DNA of 7,757 nucleotides from Dehalococcoidales bacterium (GCA_028705415.1 JAQWDO010000034.1:1-7757); one strand, 5' to 3'. Counted from the first letter of the stretch, positions 1-5,504 are shown. The notes: a model not told the origin generated them from the letters alone. Numbers and translations are program-made.

Positions 1-67
1 TAAATCAGCGAATTGTAACTTCTTCTTTTATTCTGCGCAAGTTTAAAAAACGGTTAGCGCAAAAGCT

Positions 68-96
68 TTAAGATATTTGACGTTGAGTGGTATAGT
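68..96 (+). promoter_or_regulatory. Candidate extended -10 promoter, leaderless start of the 106 gene
   Basis: TATAGT at 91-96 is preceded by TG plus one base at 88-90, an extended -10. A weak -35, TTAAGA at 68-73, lies 17 bp upstream. Transcription would start near 103, only about three bases before the ATG at 106, and there is no Shine-Dalgarno in front of that ATG. The TTGACG at 77-82 is too close to the -10 to serve as its -35. Confidence 0.4.
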
Positions 97-105
97 ATTA
101 ACAGC

Positions 106-828
106 ATGAAGAAGTGGCTGGAATATCTCCTGTTGACAGTAGCTGCACTGCTTATGGTTTTTCCATTTGCTCAAACAACTGAGTGTTATGCCAATTCTGC
201 AGAGCCACCTGCGATATTCATAATTGTTGCTCACGCCCCTGACGATTTGGAAATCAGGCTTCTGCCGGAGGGTATCGAGGCATCTAAAACCACCCACTCG
301 TATGAAACCTACTACTCTTTTTATTCCTATCAGATGCAGTTTACCGATTACAGCTTCGAAGTTGCTACCGGAGGAGAAACCTTCATAATAGAGCTGGATG
401 AGCCAGTTGGATCGTATCGCAACATCTATACCCTTGATCTTAAAAACCAATCGCTTGCGCCGGGTAAATCCTTTCCCCGGTCAGCCTTTTTGATATTCTC
501 CCGGGTCGCCTTGACGCTTTTGGTCGAAGGGCTTGTGTTTTTCCTGTTTGGTTACCGCCGCAAGAGAAGCTGGTTGGTTTTTCTTGGCCTTAACCTGGCC
601 ACGCAGTTTACTCTCTGGTTGTGGCTGAATGGAACCTCTCCTTTCCATGTGGGCTATGTGGTTCTGCTTTTATTTTTCGCGGAAGCCCTGATATTTATCA
701 TCGAGATGATAGGTTTTTTGATTTTGGTAAATGAATATCGTCGTTTAAGAACTGCTGCTTATGTAATAGTTGCCAATGTTTTGAGCTTGCTTGCTGGTAT
801 ATTTTTAATTTCTGCTTTGCCAATTTGA
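106..828 (+). CDS. Exported four-helix membrane protein of unknown function
   Basis: A 240-residue protein that I cannot assign a function. Residues 1-29 form a signal peptide: Lys2-Lys3, a hydrophobic core at about 8-22, and a likely cut after CYA at 29. The following segment of about 95 residues (30-125) should lie outside the membrane. It opens with NSAEPP and an A-P-D-D-L-E-I motif and is rich in Tyr and Phe. Four hydrophobic helices follow at about 127-149, 154-174, 182-208 and 217-237, with the basic loop YRRKR (150-154) expected inside. The N-terminal pattern resembles uncharacterised membrane proteins I recall from Clostridia; that is memory, not a search. The transporter gene starts 43 bp downstream but seems to have its own promoter. 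The ATG at 106 is chosen because it gives a complete signal peptide; no ribosome binding site precedes it, so the mRNA may be leaderless. Confidence 0.8.
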   Translation: MKKWLEYLLLTVAALLMVFPFAQTTECYANSAEPPAIFIIVAHAPDDLEIRLLPEGIEASKTTHSYETYYSFYSYQMQFTDYSFEVATGGETFIIELDEPVGSYRNIYTLDLKNQSLAPGKSFPRSAFLIFSRVALTLLVEGLVFFLFGYRRKRSWLVFLGLNLATQFTLWLWLNGTSPFHVGYVVLLLFFAEALIFIIEMIGFLILVNEYRRLRTAAYVIVANVLSLLAGIFLISALPI

Positions 829-833
829 CAGCT

Positions 834-862
834 TTGATTGGCAAGGAATACACTCTTATTAA
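834..862 (+). promoter_or_regulatory. Candidate promoter of the transporter gene
   Basis: TTGATT at 834-839, a 17 bp spacer and TATTAA at 857-862 would start RNA near 869, about three bases before the ATG at 872. An alternative is TTGACA at 825-830, overlapping the preceding stop codon, with TACACT at 849-854 and an 18 bp spacer, giving a leader of about 11 bases. Neither allows a Shine-Dalgarno, and none is seen. Confidence 0.4.
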
Positions 863-871
863 TTCGTCCAG

Positions 872-2176
872 ATGACAGATGTTTTTCTTGATTTAGCGCC
901 CCGATTCCTAAGCCCTGATACTGCCAAGTGGGTTACGCTGGCATTTTTTATCATTACCTTTGTATTCATATTATACCGGCGCTTTAATATCGCCTATGTT
1001 TCACTGGCAGCTGCCATACTCGTGGTTTTGCTTGGTGTGGTGGGGTTGGGAGAGGCATTGTTTACCGGGGTAGATTGGGACGTGCTGGCAATATACTGGG
1101 GATACGGCATGCTTGCCAGCTTTCTGACTGCGAGCAATATCCCCAAGTGGCTTGCCAACCGGGTGGTCAGCCGTGTTAGCCAGGAAAAATACGCCCTGCT
1201 GGTATTATGCGTTATCGCCATGATTCTTTCCTCGTTTATGGCCAACCCAAGCGTGGTAATAATACTTGCGCCTCTGGCAATAGAGCTGGCTACTCGCATG
1301 AACGGCAATTTGTTTGTGTATCTGATTGCACTGGCAGCCGCTTCCAATATTGTCACTACTGTTACCATGGTTGCGGACCCCCCGGCACTTATCATGGCAA
1401 GCCAGACCGGCATGAGCTTTTTTGAATTCTACTGGTTTCAAGGCAAGGTTGGACTTGGGACCATATCTGTTATGGGAATCCTGGCGGCTATCCTTGTGCT
1501 GCTCCTGACTTTCAGGAAAATGAATCAGGAGGTATCGCTGCAGCCGGAAGAAGTGGAGATAACCTGGAAACCGGTAATACTGCTGGTGGCAAGCGTTGCG
1601 GCCTTGGCCTTTATTCCCTGGGAAAGCCTGGGGGCGTGGAACCACCGTGGGCTGGTTGGGTTAATCCTGGGTCTCGTTTGCCTCGCTTTTGCCGGGCGTA
1701 GTGCTGAAAACTGGTTGAAGGAATATGACTGGAATTCTATTTTCTTCTTGATAGGGATTTTTATCCTGATATTCAGCGTAAATCAAGTCGGGCTGCTGGA
1801 AGATTTTGCCAATTTGCTTATTAACACCGGTATTTCCAGCCCGGCACTTTATCTGGCAATTATTATCTGGGTTTCGGTGCTGCTTTCATCGTTTATAGAT
1901 AACGTTCCCTATACTGTTATAATGCTGCCGGTATGCTCCATGCTGGCTTTGTCACTGGGGGTAAGCCCATTTCCGTTCTATTTCGGCATGCTGATCGGTA
2001 CCGGTATGGGTGGCAACCTGACTCCGGTCGGCGCAACCGCTAATGTGCTGGCATGTGGAATGCTGGAAAAACGCGGCTACCGCATCAGAATTGGTAGTTT
2101 TATTAAAATTGCCTGGCCTTTTACCATTGCGGCAGTGGCTGTTTCGCACATCTTGCTGCAGCTATTCTGGCTTTAA
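872..2176 (+). CDS. ArsB/NhaD/SLC13-type (ion transporter superfamily) membrane permease
   Basis: A 434-residue polytopic inner membrane protein of about 11 or 12 helices, the usual length for this superfamily. The fold has two inverted repeats with re-entrant hairpins, and both signatures are visible. SSFMANPSVVIILAPL at 120-135 matches SSFIDNVPYTVIMLPV at 339-354. AAASN...VADPPALIM at 155-175 corresponds to GGNLTPVGATANV at 380-392. The conserved Asn and Pro residues in these hairpins form the ion and substrate site in known relatives. The family includes arsenite permeases, Na+/H+ antiporters of the NhaD type and dicarboxylate or citrate carriers. I cannot decide the substrate: no arsR, arsC or arsA lies next to it, so an arsenite role has no support from context. 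A soluble loop at about 215-232 separates the two halves. No ribosome binding site precedes the ATG at 872; a promoter-like sequence sits directly upstream. Confidence 0.85.
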   Translation: MTDVFLDLAPRFLSPDTAKWVTLAFFIITFVFILYRRFNIAYVSLAAAILVVLLGVVGLGEALFTGVDWDVLAIYWGYGMLASFLTASNIPKWLANRVVSRVSQEKYALLVLCVIAMILSSFMANPSVVIILAPLAIELATRMNGNLFVYLIALAAASNIVTTVTMVADPPALIMASQTGMSFFEFYWFQGKVGLGTISVMGILAAILVLLLTFRKMNQEVSLQPEEVEITWKPVILLVASVAALAFIPWESLGAWNHRGLVGLILGLVCLAFAGRSAENWLKEYDWNSIFFLIGIFILIFSVNQVGLLEDFANLLINTGISSPALYLAIIIWVSVLLSSFIDNVPYTVIMLPVCSMLALSLGVSPFPFYFGMLIGTGMGGNLTPVGATANVLACGMLEKRGYRIRIGSFIKIAWPFTIAAVAVSHILLQLFWL

Positions 2177-2269
2177 CCGACAAGCTGATCTTATGGAATT
2201 GCCTTTTGCCCTTGTTGATTATACCCGGCCTGGACCAAAACAAAATGACAATTGGTAATTACCTGCTCA

Positions 2270-2857
2270 CTAAAATTCCTTGAGGCTCGCAGAACTGATT
2301 GGCCGGTAACTTCTCATCTTTGCACGCAGCTGTCTGCTGTTGCCTGTAAGCCTGTCCATCTCCTTCCAGAAATCCTGGCCGTGGTTTTTAATTTTGGTAT
2401 GGACCAGCTCGTGCAAGATTACGTAATCAACCAGTTCCTGCGGGAGCCTTGCAAGTTGCATATTGAGGCTGATGTTGTTGTCTGGTGAACAGCTCCCCCA
2501 GCGGGTTTTCTGGTTTCGTATGGTAACTTTGTTGTAAGTAAAGCCGTGTTTTACAGCCAGTTCGCGGAGCTTTCGGTTTAGAAAAATTGTGGCTTGCTTT
2601 TTATCAACATCCCTGGAGGCGGCTGCTTGCTCGCGCAGGGTGTTTTCGTAAAGCCTTATCTTGTCTATATTTTTAATTATCCATTTCTTTTTGCTGAGCG
2701 TGAATGCTTCTGCTTTGGGAAAAGAAGAAAGCAGGGGTACGGCAACCCTTATACCTCTAAAAGGCCGGATGGAAATGCTTAAACGCTTAGCTCTCCTGCT
2801 TCGCTCAAGGCAGACAGGCCCAACACCATCAATTTGTACTACTCTGTTTATTTCCAC
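2270..2857 (-). CDS. YgjP-like (DUF45, PF01863) zinc metallopeptidase domain protein
   Basis: A 195-residue soluble protein of the YgjP/SprT-like group, usually annotated as an M48-type metallopeptidase or DUF45. The zinc site is HELVH at 149-153 with a third ligand at His159 and the family ending DFW at 162-164. Upstream stands the hallmark NQKTRWGSCS at 115-124, followed by N-I-S-L-N. The N-terminal part (about 20-100) has the usual basic R-R-x-K-R-L-S-I-S-I strand and a K-K-K-W-I-I-K helix. All expected catalytic residues are present and the length is slightly below the common 220-240. The natural substrate of this family is not established; in some bacteria a member is coupled to type I restriction genes, but none is seen here. 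The start is a GTG at 2857 with no Shine-Dalgarno and TATAAT just upstream. It converges with the transporter gene, leaving a 93 bp gap without a convincing terminator. Confidence 0.9.
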   Translation of the reverse strand: MEINRVVQIDGVGPVCLERSRRAKRLSISIRPFRGIRVAVPLLSSFPKAEAFTLSKKKWIIKNIDKIRLYENTLREQAAASRDVDKKQATIFLNRKLRELAVKHGFTYNKVTIRNQKTRWGSCSPDNNISLNMQLARLPQELVDYVILHELVHTKIKNHGQDFWKEMDRLTGNSRQLRAKMRSYRPISSASLKEF

Positions 2858-2866
2858 GGGTTATAA

Positions 2867-2875
2867 ATTATATCA
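2867..2875 (-). promoter_or_regulatory. Extended -10 promoter of the metallopeptidase gene, probably leaderless
   Basis: On the minus strand a perfect TATAAT covers 2872 to 2867 and is preceded by TG plus one base (2875-2873), an extended -10; there is no good -35. Transcription would begin near 2860, about three bases before the GTG start codon at 2857. No Shine-Dalgarno fits in between. Confidence 0.5.
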
Positions 2876-2921
2876 GGCATTACTGCCCGGGTATAATTAC
2901 CGGCTATTTTAAGAAATATTC

Positions 2922-2951
2922 TTGATATTTGCTGATTTCAGCCGATATAAT
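2922..2951 (+). promoter_or_regulatory. Strong sigma-70-type promoter of the GlsB/YeaQ-like gene
   Basis: TTGATA at 2922-2927, an 18 bp spacer and a perfect TATAAT at 2946-2951 predict RNA starting near 2958. That leaves a leader of about 17 bases which contains the Shine-Dalgarno AAGGAGG at 2963-2969, five bases before the ATG at 2975. Confidence 0.7.
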
Positions 2952-2974
2952 CATTGGTATTAAAGGAGGGTAAT

Positions 2975-3220
2975 ATGGAAATACTGTGGTACCTGCTGGT
3001 TGGCCTGGTTATTGGTGTCCTGGCAAGGCTGATTCTTCCCGGTAAGGAGAATATGGGCTGGATTATGACCATACTTCTCGGCGCCCTGGGGGCTTTTCTG
3101 GCCGGCAGTCTTGGGCAATGGGTTGGCTGGTATGATTTCCCGTCCTGGATAGGCTTTGTTGCCGCTTTGGTAGTTGCAATAATTCTTATCGCTCTTTATG
3201 ACTGGATAAAAAGCCGGTAA
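2975..3220 (+). CDS. GlsB/YeaQ/YmgE family small membrane protein (transglycosylase-associated, PF04226)
   Basis: An 81-residue protein made almost wholly of three hydrophobic helices, at about 3-21, 26-45 and 52-77. It shows the family pattern of a Gly-rich first helix (GLVIGVLARLILPGKE), then M-G-W-I-M-T-I-L-L-G-A-L-G-A-F-L and a G-W-Y-D-F turn. It should sit in the cytoplasmic membrane. Members are linked to general stress responses (GlsB in enterococci, YeaQ/YmgE in enterobacteria), but their molecular activity is unknown; the name transglycosylase-associated is historical. The ATG at 2975 is chosen because AAGGAGG lies five bases before it; the in-frame TTG at 2954 lies upstream of the predicted RNA start. 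It is likely a single-gene unit, with its own strong promoter and a large terminator-like hairpin 31 bp after the stop. The divergent neighbour is the metallopeptidase. Confidence 0.9.
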   Translation: MEILWYLLVGLVIGVLARLILPGKENMGWIMTILLGALGAFLAGSLGQWVGWYDFPSWIGFVAALVVAIILIALYDWIKSR

Positions 3221-3251
3221 ACCCACCTTTTATTAGCCTCTCATAATAAGT

Positions 3252-3338
3252 ACCCGGCGTACTGATCGTCACAGGCTTAGGCTCATGGATATGGGTAAGC
3301 TGTGTAGTCTTTGCCTGTGACGAACAGCCGGGTGTTTT
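3252..3338 (+). terminator. Large compound stem-loop with T tract, terminator or small RNA
   Basis: An outer stem pairs ACCCGGC (3252-3258) with GCCGGGT (3327-3333). After an asymmetric internal loop, a ten-base-pair stem pairs CGTCACAGGC (3267-3276) with GCCTGTGACG (3313-3322). Inside lies a further hairpin, CTCAT (3282-3286) with ATGGG (3291-3295), closing on GGAT. GTTTTTG follows the outer stem at once, as in an intrinsic terminator. It lies after the GlsB-like gene and before the FKBP promoter. At over 80 bases it is far larger than a plain terminator needs, so it may also be the 3' end of a small RNA. Confidence 0.65.
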
Positions 3339-3376
3339 TGTTCAGATGTTCGAGGCGCGCTGGTTAAGCGTTCATG

Positions 3377-3402
3377 TATAATTAATTTGGGGCTTATGCC
3401 TC
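3377..3402 (+). promoter_or_regulatory. -10 box and 5'-terminal hairpin of the FKBP operon
   Basis: A perfect TATAAT at 3377-3382 has no recognisable -35 in front of it. Transcription would start near 3389, the first base of a small hairpin: GGGGC (3389-3393), loop TTAT, GCCTC (3398-3402). A T-rich run (3404-3415) follows, and then GGAG at 3416-3419. The hairpin would cap the 5' end of the mRNA; with the T run it could also act as a weak attenuator. Confidence 0.4.
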
Positions 3403-3425
3403 GTTATTATTTTTTGGAGTAGCTC

Positions 3426-3941
3426 ATGTTAAAAAACCGAATATTTAATTTGTTAATTCCAGCTCTTTTGCTTTGCCTTCTGCTGCCGGTGCTGTTTTCC
3501 GGCTGTAATTCCGGCCAGGCTGCCAAAACAGGGGATACTGTACAGGTAGATTACACCCTTTTCCTCTCAGACGGTACGGAATATGAAACATCGGTGGGTG
3601 GCCAGCCTCTTGAGTTTGTAATTGGAGAAGGGCGCTTGCTGGAGCTTTTCGAGGGAGCGGTAATTGGGTTAGAACCAGGCCAGACCAGGACGGTGGATAT
3701 CGCAGCAGAAGATGCTTATGGAGAGCACAGGGAAGATTTGATTTTCACCCTCAGTAGAGAACAGCTTGAAGAAGGCTTTGATCCGAAGGTAGGAGATACT
3801 GTTTATAGCCAGGATGAGAGCGGATATACCTGGACAATGGTTGTCGTGGCAGTTTCTGAGACAGATATCACCGTAGATGCCAATTCTCCGCTTGCCGGGG
3901 AAGACCTGACATTCGAGATAACCCTCATCAAGATTATCTAG
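3426..3941 (+). CDS. SlyD-like FKBP-type peptidyl-prolyl isomerase lipoprotein
   Basis: A 171-residue extracytoplasmic foldase that should catalyse cis-trans isomerisation of prolyl bonds. Residues 1-26 are a lipoprotein signal: Lys3, Arg5, a Leu-rich core, then FSG before Cys27, the predicted lipidated residue. The FKBP domain begins at about 36 (GDTVQVDYTLFLSDGTEYET). It continues through PLEFVIGEGRLL and the G-A-V-I-G-L-E-P-G-Q loop to a D-A-Y-G-E motif. The inserted SlyD chaperone segment follows, then the typical ending with V-D-A-N-S-P-L-A-G-E-D-L-T-F; family members usually have NHPLAG, so His is replaced by Ser. The C-terminal His-rich metal-binding tail of SlyD is absent. Start ATG at 3426 is supported by GGAG at 3416-3419. 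It leads a plus-strand trio: the next gene begins 48 bp downstream, so co-transcription is likely. It may help fold exported proteins. Confidence 0.9.
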   Translation: MLKNRIFNLLIPALLLCLLLPVLFSGCNSGQAAKTGDTVQVDYTLFLSDGTEYETSVGGQPLEFVIGEGRLLELFEGAVIGLEPGQTRTVDIAAEDAYGEHREDLIFTLSREQLEEGFDPKVGDTVYSQDESGYTWTMVVVAVSETDITVDANSPLAGEDLTFEITLIKII

Positions 3942-3989
3942 CCGGTCCTGTAATAATGATGAATCTGTAAAACGGCAGGCGGATTTATT

Positions 3990-4322
3990 ATGAGAATGTG
4001 GATGGTAAGCCCTGAGCTCATGTGCCGCAATCACTTGCTGGGGGAGCATGTGGAGTTGCACATGCTTGCCGGTTGTATTCAGCGCGGGAAAAATATTAAC
4101 GGATTTCTGGAGAAGGGTCTGGTTGACCCTTCTTTAATACACAGCCGCCACGAAGAACTTGTCCGGGAAATGGAGCGCCGGGGATACCGTCACCAGTCTC
4201 CGATTGCAGAAACTGGTTTCCCTGCCAGCGGGGCGTGTCTGGATCCGCAGGCAAATCTGAATGAATTAAGCTCCAGATGTCCGGTATGCAGAAGTATTAT
4301 CAAGGCATCGAAGGAAAAGTGA
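3990..4322 (+). CDS. Pyrimidine dimer DNA glycosylase (T4 endonuclease V-like, PF03013) family protein
   Basis: A 110-residue basic cytosolic protein. By eye it aligns with T4 endonuclease V (DenV). V-S-x-E-L at 6-10 and HLLGEHVEL at 15-23 match VSEL and HLMAEYREL of DenV, so Glu22 falls on DenV catalytic Glu23 and His15 on His16. R-H-E-E-L-V-R-E-M-E-R-R-G-Y at 53-66 matches the DenV segment ending L-K-R-G-F, and QANLNE at 87-92 matches QARLDE. DenV cuts the glycosylic bond at UV dimers using the free amino group of Thr2. Here residue 2 is Arg, after which the initiator Met is not normally removed, so the usual nucleophile is missing or changed. A C-terminal RCPVC (96-100) replaces the aromatic DenV segment and may bind metal. 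The upstream ribosome site is weak (AGGCGG at 3977-3982). It sits between the FKBP gene and the isochorismatase-like gene, probably in one transcript. Family membership is fairly firm; dimer glycosylase activity is inference. Confidence 0.7.
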   Translation: MRMWMVSPELMCRNHLLGEHVELHMLAGCIQRGKNINGFLEKGLVDPSLIHSRHEELVREMERRGYRHQSPIAETGFPASGACLDPQANLNELSSRCPVCRSIIKASKEK

Positions 4323-4378
4323 AAACGCATTAATGCTGATATGTTTTGCGGCTTTATAAAATATAAAGGGAGGCAACT

Positions 4379-4918
4379 ATGCTTGAGGTGAAAAACAGTG
4401 CGCTGATAGTTATAGATGTTCAGGAAAAACTGGCACGTGTAATGCACGGGAAAGACAGGTTTGTTGCCAATCTGGAAATGCTGGTTAATGGTATGCGCAT
4501 ACTGGAGGTTCCGGTGCTACTCAGCGAGCAATACCCGCAAGGACTGGGGAAAACAATTCCGGAAATTTCTCAAGCGCTTGAAGGAAATACTGCCATCAGC
4601 AAAACAAGTTTTTCCTGCTGTGGCAACGAAAGGTTTACTTCAGCACTAAATTCGATGGAGCGCAGGCAGTTGATAATTGCCGGGATAGAAGCCCATATCT
4701 GCGTATACCAGACGGCTGTTGACCTTGTTACGTTGGGATATGAAGTCTATGTCGCGAGCGATGCAGTTTCGTCACGAACTCTCGAAAACAAGAATGTAGG
4801 GCTGGCCTTGATGGAAAAAGCAGGGGCAGTAATATCCAGCGTAGAGTCAGTTCTATTTGAGCTTCTCAAACAAGCCGGTGGAGATAAATTCCGTGCTATA
4901 AGCCGCCTGGTAAAATAA
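4379..4918 (+). CDS. Isochorismatase-fold cysteine hydrolase, YcaC-related
   Basis: A 179-residue single-domain cytosolic hydrolase of the isochorismatase-like superfamily, with the length and pattern of the YcaC-related group. The triad is readable. Asp13 lies in ALIVIDVQEKL (8-18), Lys75 in ISKTSFSCC (73-81), and nucleophile Cys108 in IIAGIEAHICVYQTA (99-113), where the usual cis-peptide region precedes the Cys. S-E-Q-Y-P-Q-G-L-G (49-57) and the S-D-A-V-S-S-R motif (127-133) are also typical. Members hydrolyse amide or similar bonds of small molecules; the substrate of this subgroup is mostly unknown and cannot be told here. The ATG at 4379 follows GGGAGG (4368-4373) at five bases, one of the best ribosome sites in the window. 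The gene starts 56 bp after the endonuclease V-like gene and is probably the last of the trio. No terminator is seen just after its stop. Confidence 0.9.
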   Translation: MLEVKNSALIVIDVQEKLARVMHGKDRFVANLEMLVNGMRILEVPVLLSEQYPQGLGKTIPEISQALEGNTAISKTSFSCCGNERFTSALNSMERRQLIIAGIEAHICVYQTAVDLVTLGYEVYVASDAVSSRTLENKNVGLALMEKAGAVISSVESVLFELLKQAGGDKFRAISRLVK

Positions 4919-5118
4919 CCGGAGGATTTCAGTTTGTCTGTTCAGGTATTGTTTTTCGATATTTAAAAGTAAAGCGCATTAATCTTTAGCTGAACCAGCA
5001 GGGTAAATAAACAGAAAATGCAACAGCTGGCAATAAGCAAGGGGTAAAGAGCAGCAGATATCTTCATATTTTATTCAAATAACATTGTATATTACGCTAT
5101 TATGACAATATTGCTATC
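4919..5118 (+). other. AT-rich intergenic stretch with a possible gene-start remnant
   Basis: This part of the 633-base gap between genes holds no clear gene. Just after the hydrolase stop codon stands GGAGG (4921-4925), eight bases before a TTG at 4934 that opens ten codons reading (with initiator Met) MSVQVLFFDI and then TAA at 4964-4966. The spacing and the V-L-F-F-D-I string resemble the start of a HAD-type hydrolase, so this may be the stump of a deleted gene, or chance. From about 5060 on the sequence is very AT-rich and leads into the promoter at 5119. I see nothing else here. Confidence 0.35.
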
Positions 5119-5147
5119 TTGACAAAAAACCAATAAAACAGTAATGT
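5119..5147 (+). promoter_or_regulatory. Consensus-like promoter of the structured RNA
   Basis: A perfect -35, TTGACA at 5119-5124, and TAATGT at 5142-5147 are separated by exactly 17 bp, and the upstream DNA is AT-rich, as for a strong promoter with an UP element. RNA should start near 5154, the first base of a hairpin. No ordinary gene follows for about 400 bases, so the promoter serves the RNA described next. Confidence 0.65.
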
Positions 5148-5194
5148 GGTAGTAGAGGCTGAACCGATACCTCTAATACAAAACAGGGAGGTGA

Positions 5195-5242
5195 ATGATG
5201 AGGCTTCATTTAATCTTCGGAGTATGTCAGGTAGACAGGTAA
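5195..5242 (+). CDS. Possible 15-residue leader or small peptide
   Basis: A short ORF encoding MMRLHLIFGVCQVDR. GGGAGG at 5186-5191 stands six bases before the second of two adjacent ATG codons (5195 and 5198), an ideal ribosome site. Both ATG codons lie in a predicted hairpin (5192-5198 with 5206-5212), so translation may be controlled by RNA folding. The stop codon ends one base before the next GC-rich hairpin (5243-5266), a layout seen in translated attenuator leaders. The peptide has no run of one amino acid that would name a sensed substrate. No protein family is recognisable, and chance cannot be excluded for so short a frame. Confidence 0.35.
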   Translation: MMRLHLIFGVCQVDR

Positions 5243-5375
5243 TGCCCCGCTGTTAAAGGTGGGGCACCCCGGAACTCTCCCGGATTCAAGTGGTGGTTGG
5301 AGTAATTATAGATACAAAAACTCCATGTAGTGATTCATTACGGTAGAATCCGGGTAGAGAGGTAATGGTTATAAA

Positions 5376-5409
5376 GGGAGGCGCCTTTTTAAGGCGCCTC
5401 CCGCTTTTT
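5376..5409 (+). terminator. Strong intrinsic terminator of the structured RNA
   Basis: A perfect 12-pair stem of GGGAGGCGCCTT (5376-5387) with AAGGCGCCTCCC (5391-5402) closes a TTT loop and is followed by GCTTTTTA. This is the best intrinsic terminator in the window. It lies 142 bases before the lipoprotein start codon, so it either ends an independent RNA or acts as the terminator half of an attenuator. Confidence 0.9.
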
Positions 5410-5504
5410 ACCAATTATCTCCCCCTGGTCATATGCGGATGATAAACTGCCATTATTATTTAATCCAGCTGATAATTGCCGGATAACAATAATATAGCAG
5501 CATG

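Larger units (their letters stand above)
5154..5409 (+). ncRNA. Structured RNA of unknown family, own promoter and terminator
   Basis: About 256 bases between a strong promoter and a strong terminator form a chain of hairpins. They are AGAGG (5154-5158) with CCTCT (5170-5174), a seven-pair stem at 5192-5198 with 5206-5212, TGTC (5225-5228) with GACA (5234-5237), and TGCCCCGC (5243-5250) with GTGGGGCA (5259-5266). A three-way junction follows. Its closing stem is CCCGGATTC (5279-5287) with GAATCCGGG (5346-5354), extended by CTCT/AGAG past a bulge. The two arms are TGGAGT/ACTCCA (5298-5303, 5320-5325) and GTAGTG/CATTAC (5327-5332, 5336-5341). A 15-codon ORF lies in its first half. I checked by eye for hallmarks of 6S, tmRNA, RNase P RNA, SRP RNA, T-box, TPP and cobalamin elements and found none. 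It could be a stand-alone small RNA, or a riboswitch or attenuator leader of the lipoprotein gene at 5552. Its function is unknown. Confidence 0.55.

Noticed and set aside
1..105. Stop-like TAA at position 1 and hairpin-like AGCGCAAAAGCT before the first gene
   Set aside because: Too little sequence to say whether an upstream gene ends here; the hairpin is only a few pairs.
43..450. 135-codon minus-strand frame over the first gene
   Set aside because: The plus-strand frame has a complete signal peptide and four helices; the minus frame has no recognisable domain.
994..1645. Long open frames on the minus strand and in another plus frame inside the transporter gene
   Set aside because: They overlap a well-supported permease on its full length, show low-complexity or His/Gln-rich sequence and have no ribosome sites or family motifs.
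2193..2258. 21-codon ORF (MELPFALVDYTRPG...) between the transporter and the metallopeptidase
   Set aside because: No Shine-Dalgarno, no promoter directly upstream and no family resemblance.
2954..2974. TTG as an upstream start for the GlsB-like gene
   Set aside because: It lies before the predicted RNA start near 2958, and AAGGAGG is ideally placed for the ATG at 2975.
5279..5300. Possible T-box or group II intron domain in the structured RNA, suggested by the GTGGTGG run
   Set aside because: The conserved T-box sequence and a specifier loop are missing, no aminoacyl-tRNA synthetase follows, and the domain V pattern of group II introns is absent.
5481..5490. GGATAACAAT, identical to part of the lac operator
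   Set aside because: Only ten bases, no symmetric half, no LacI-type gene nearby; chance match in AT-rich DNA.
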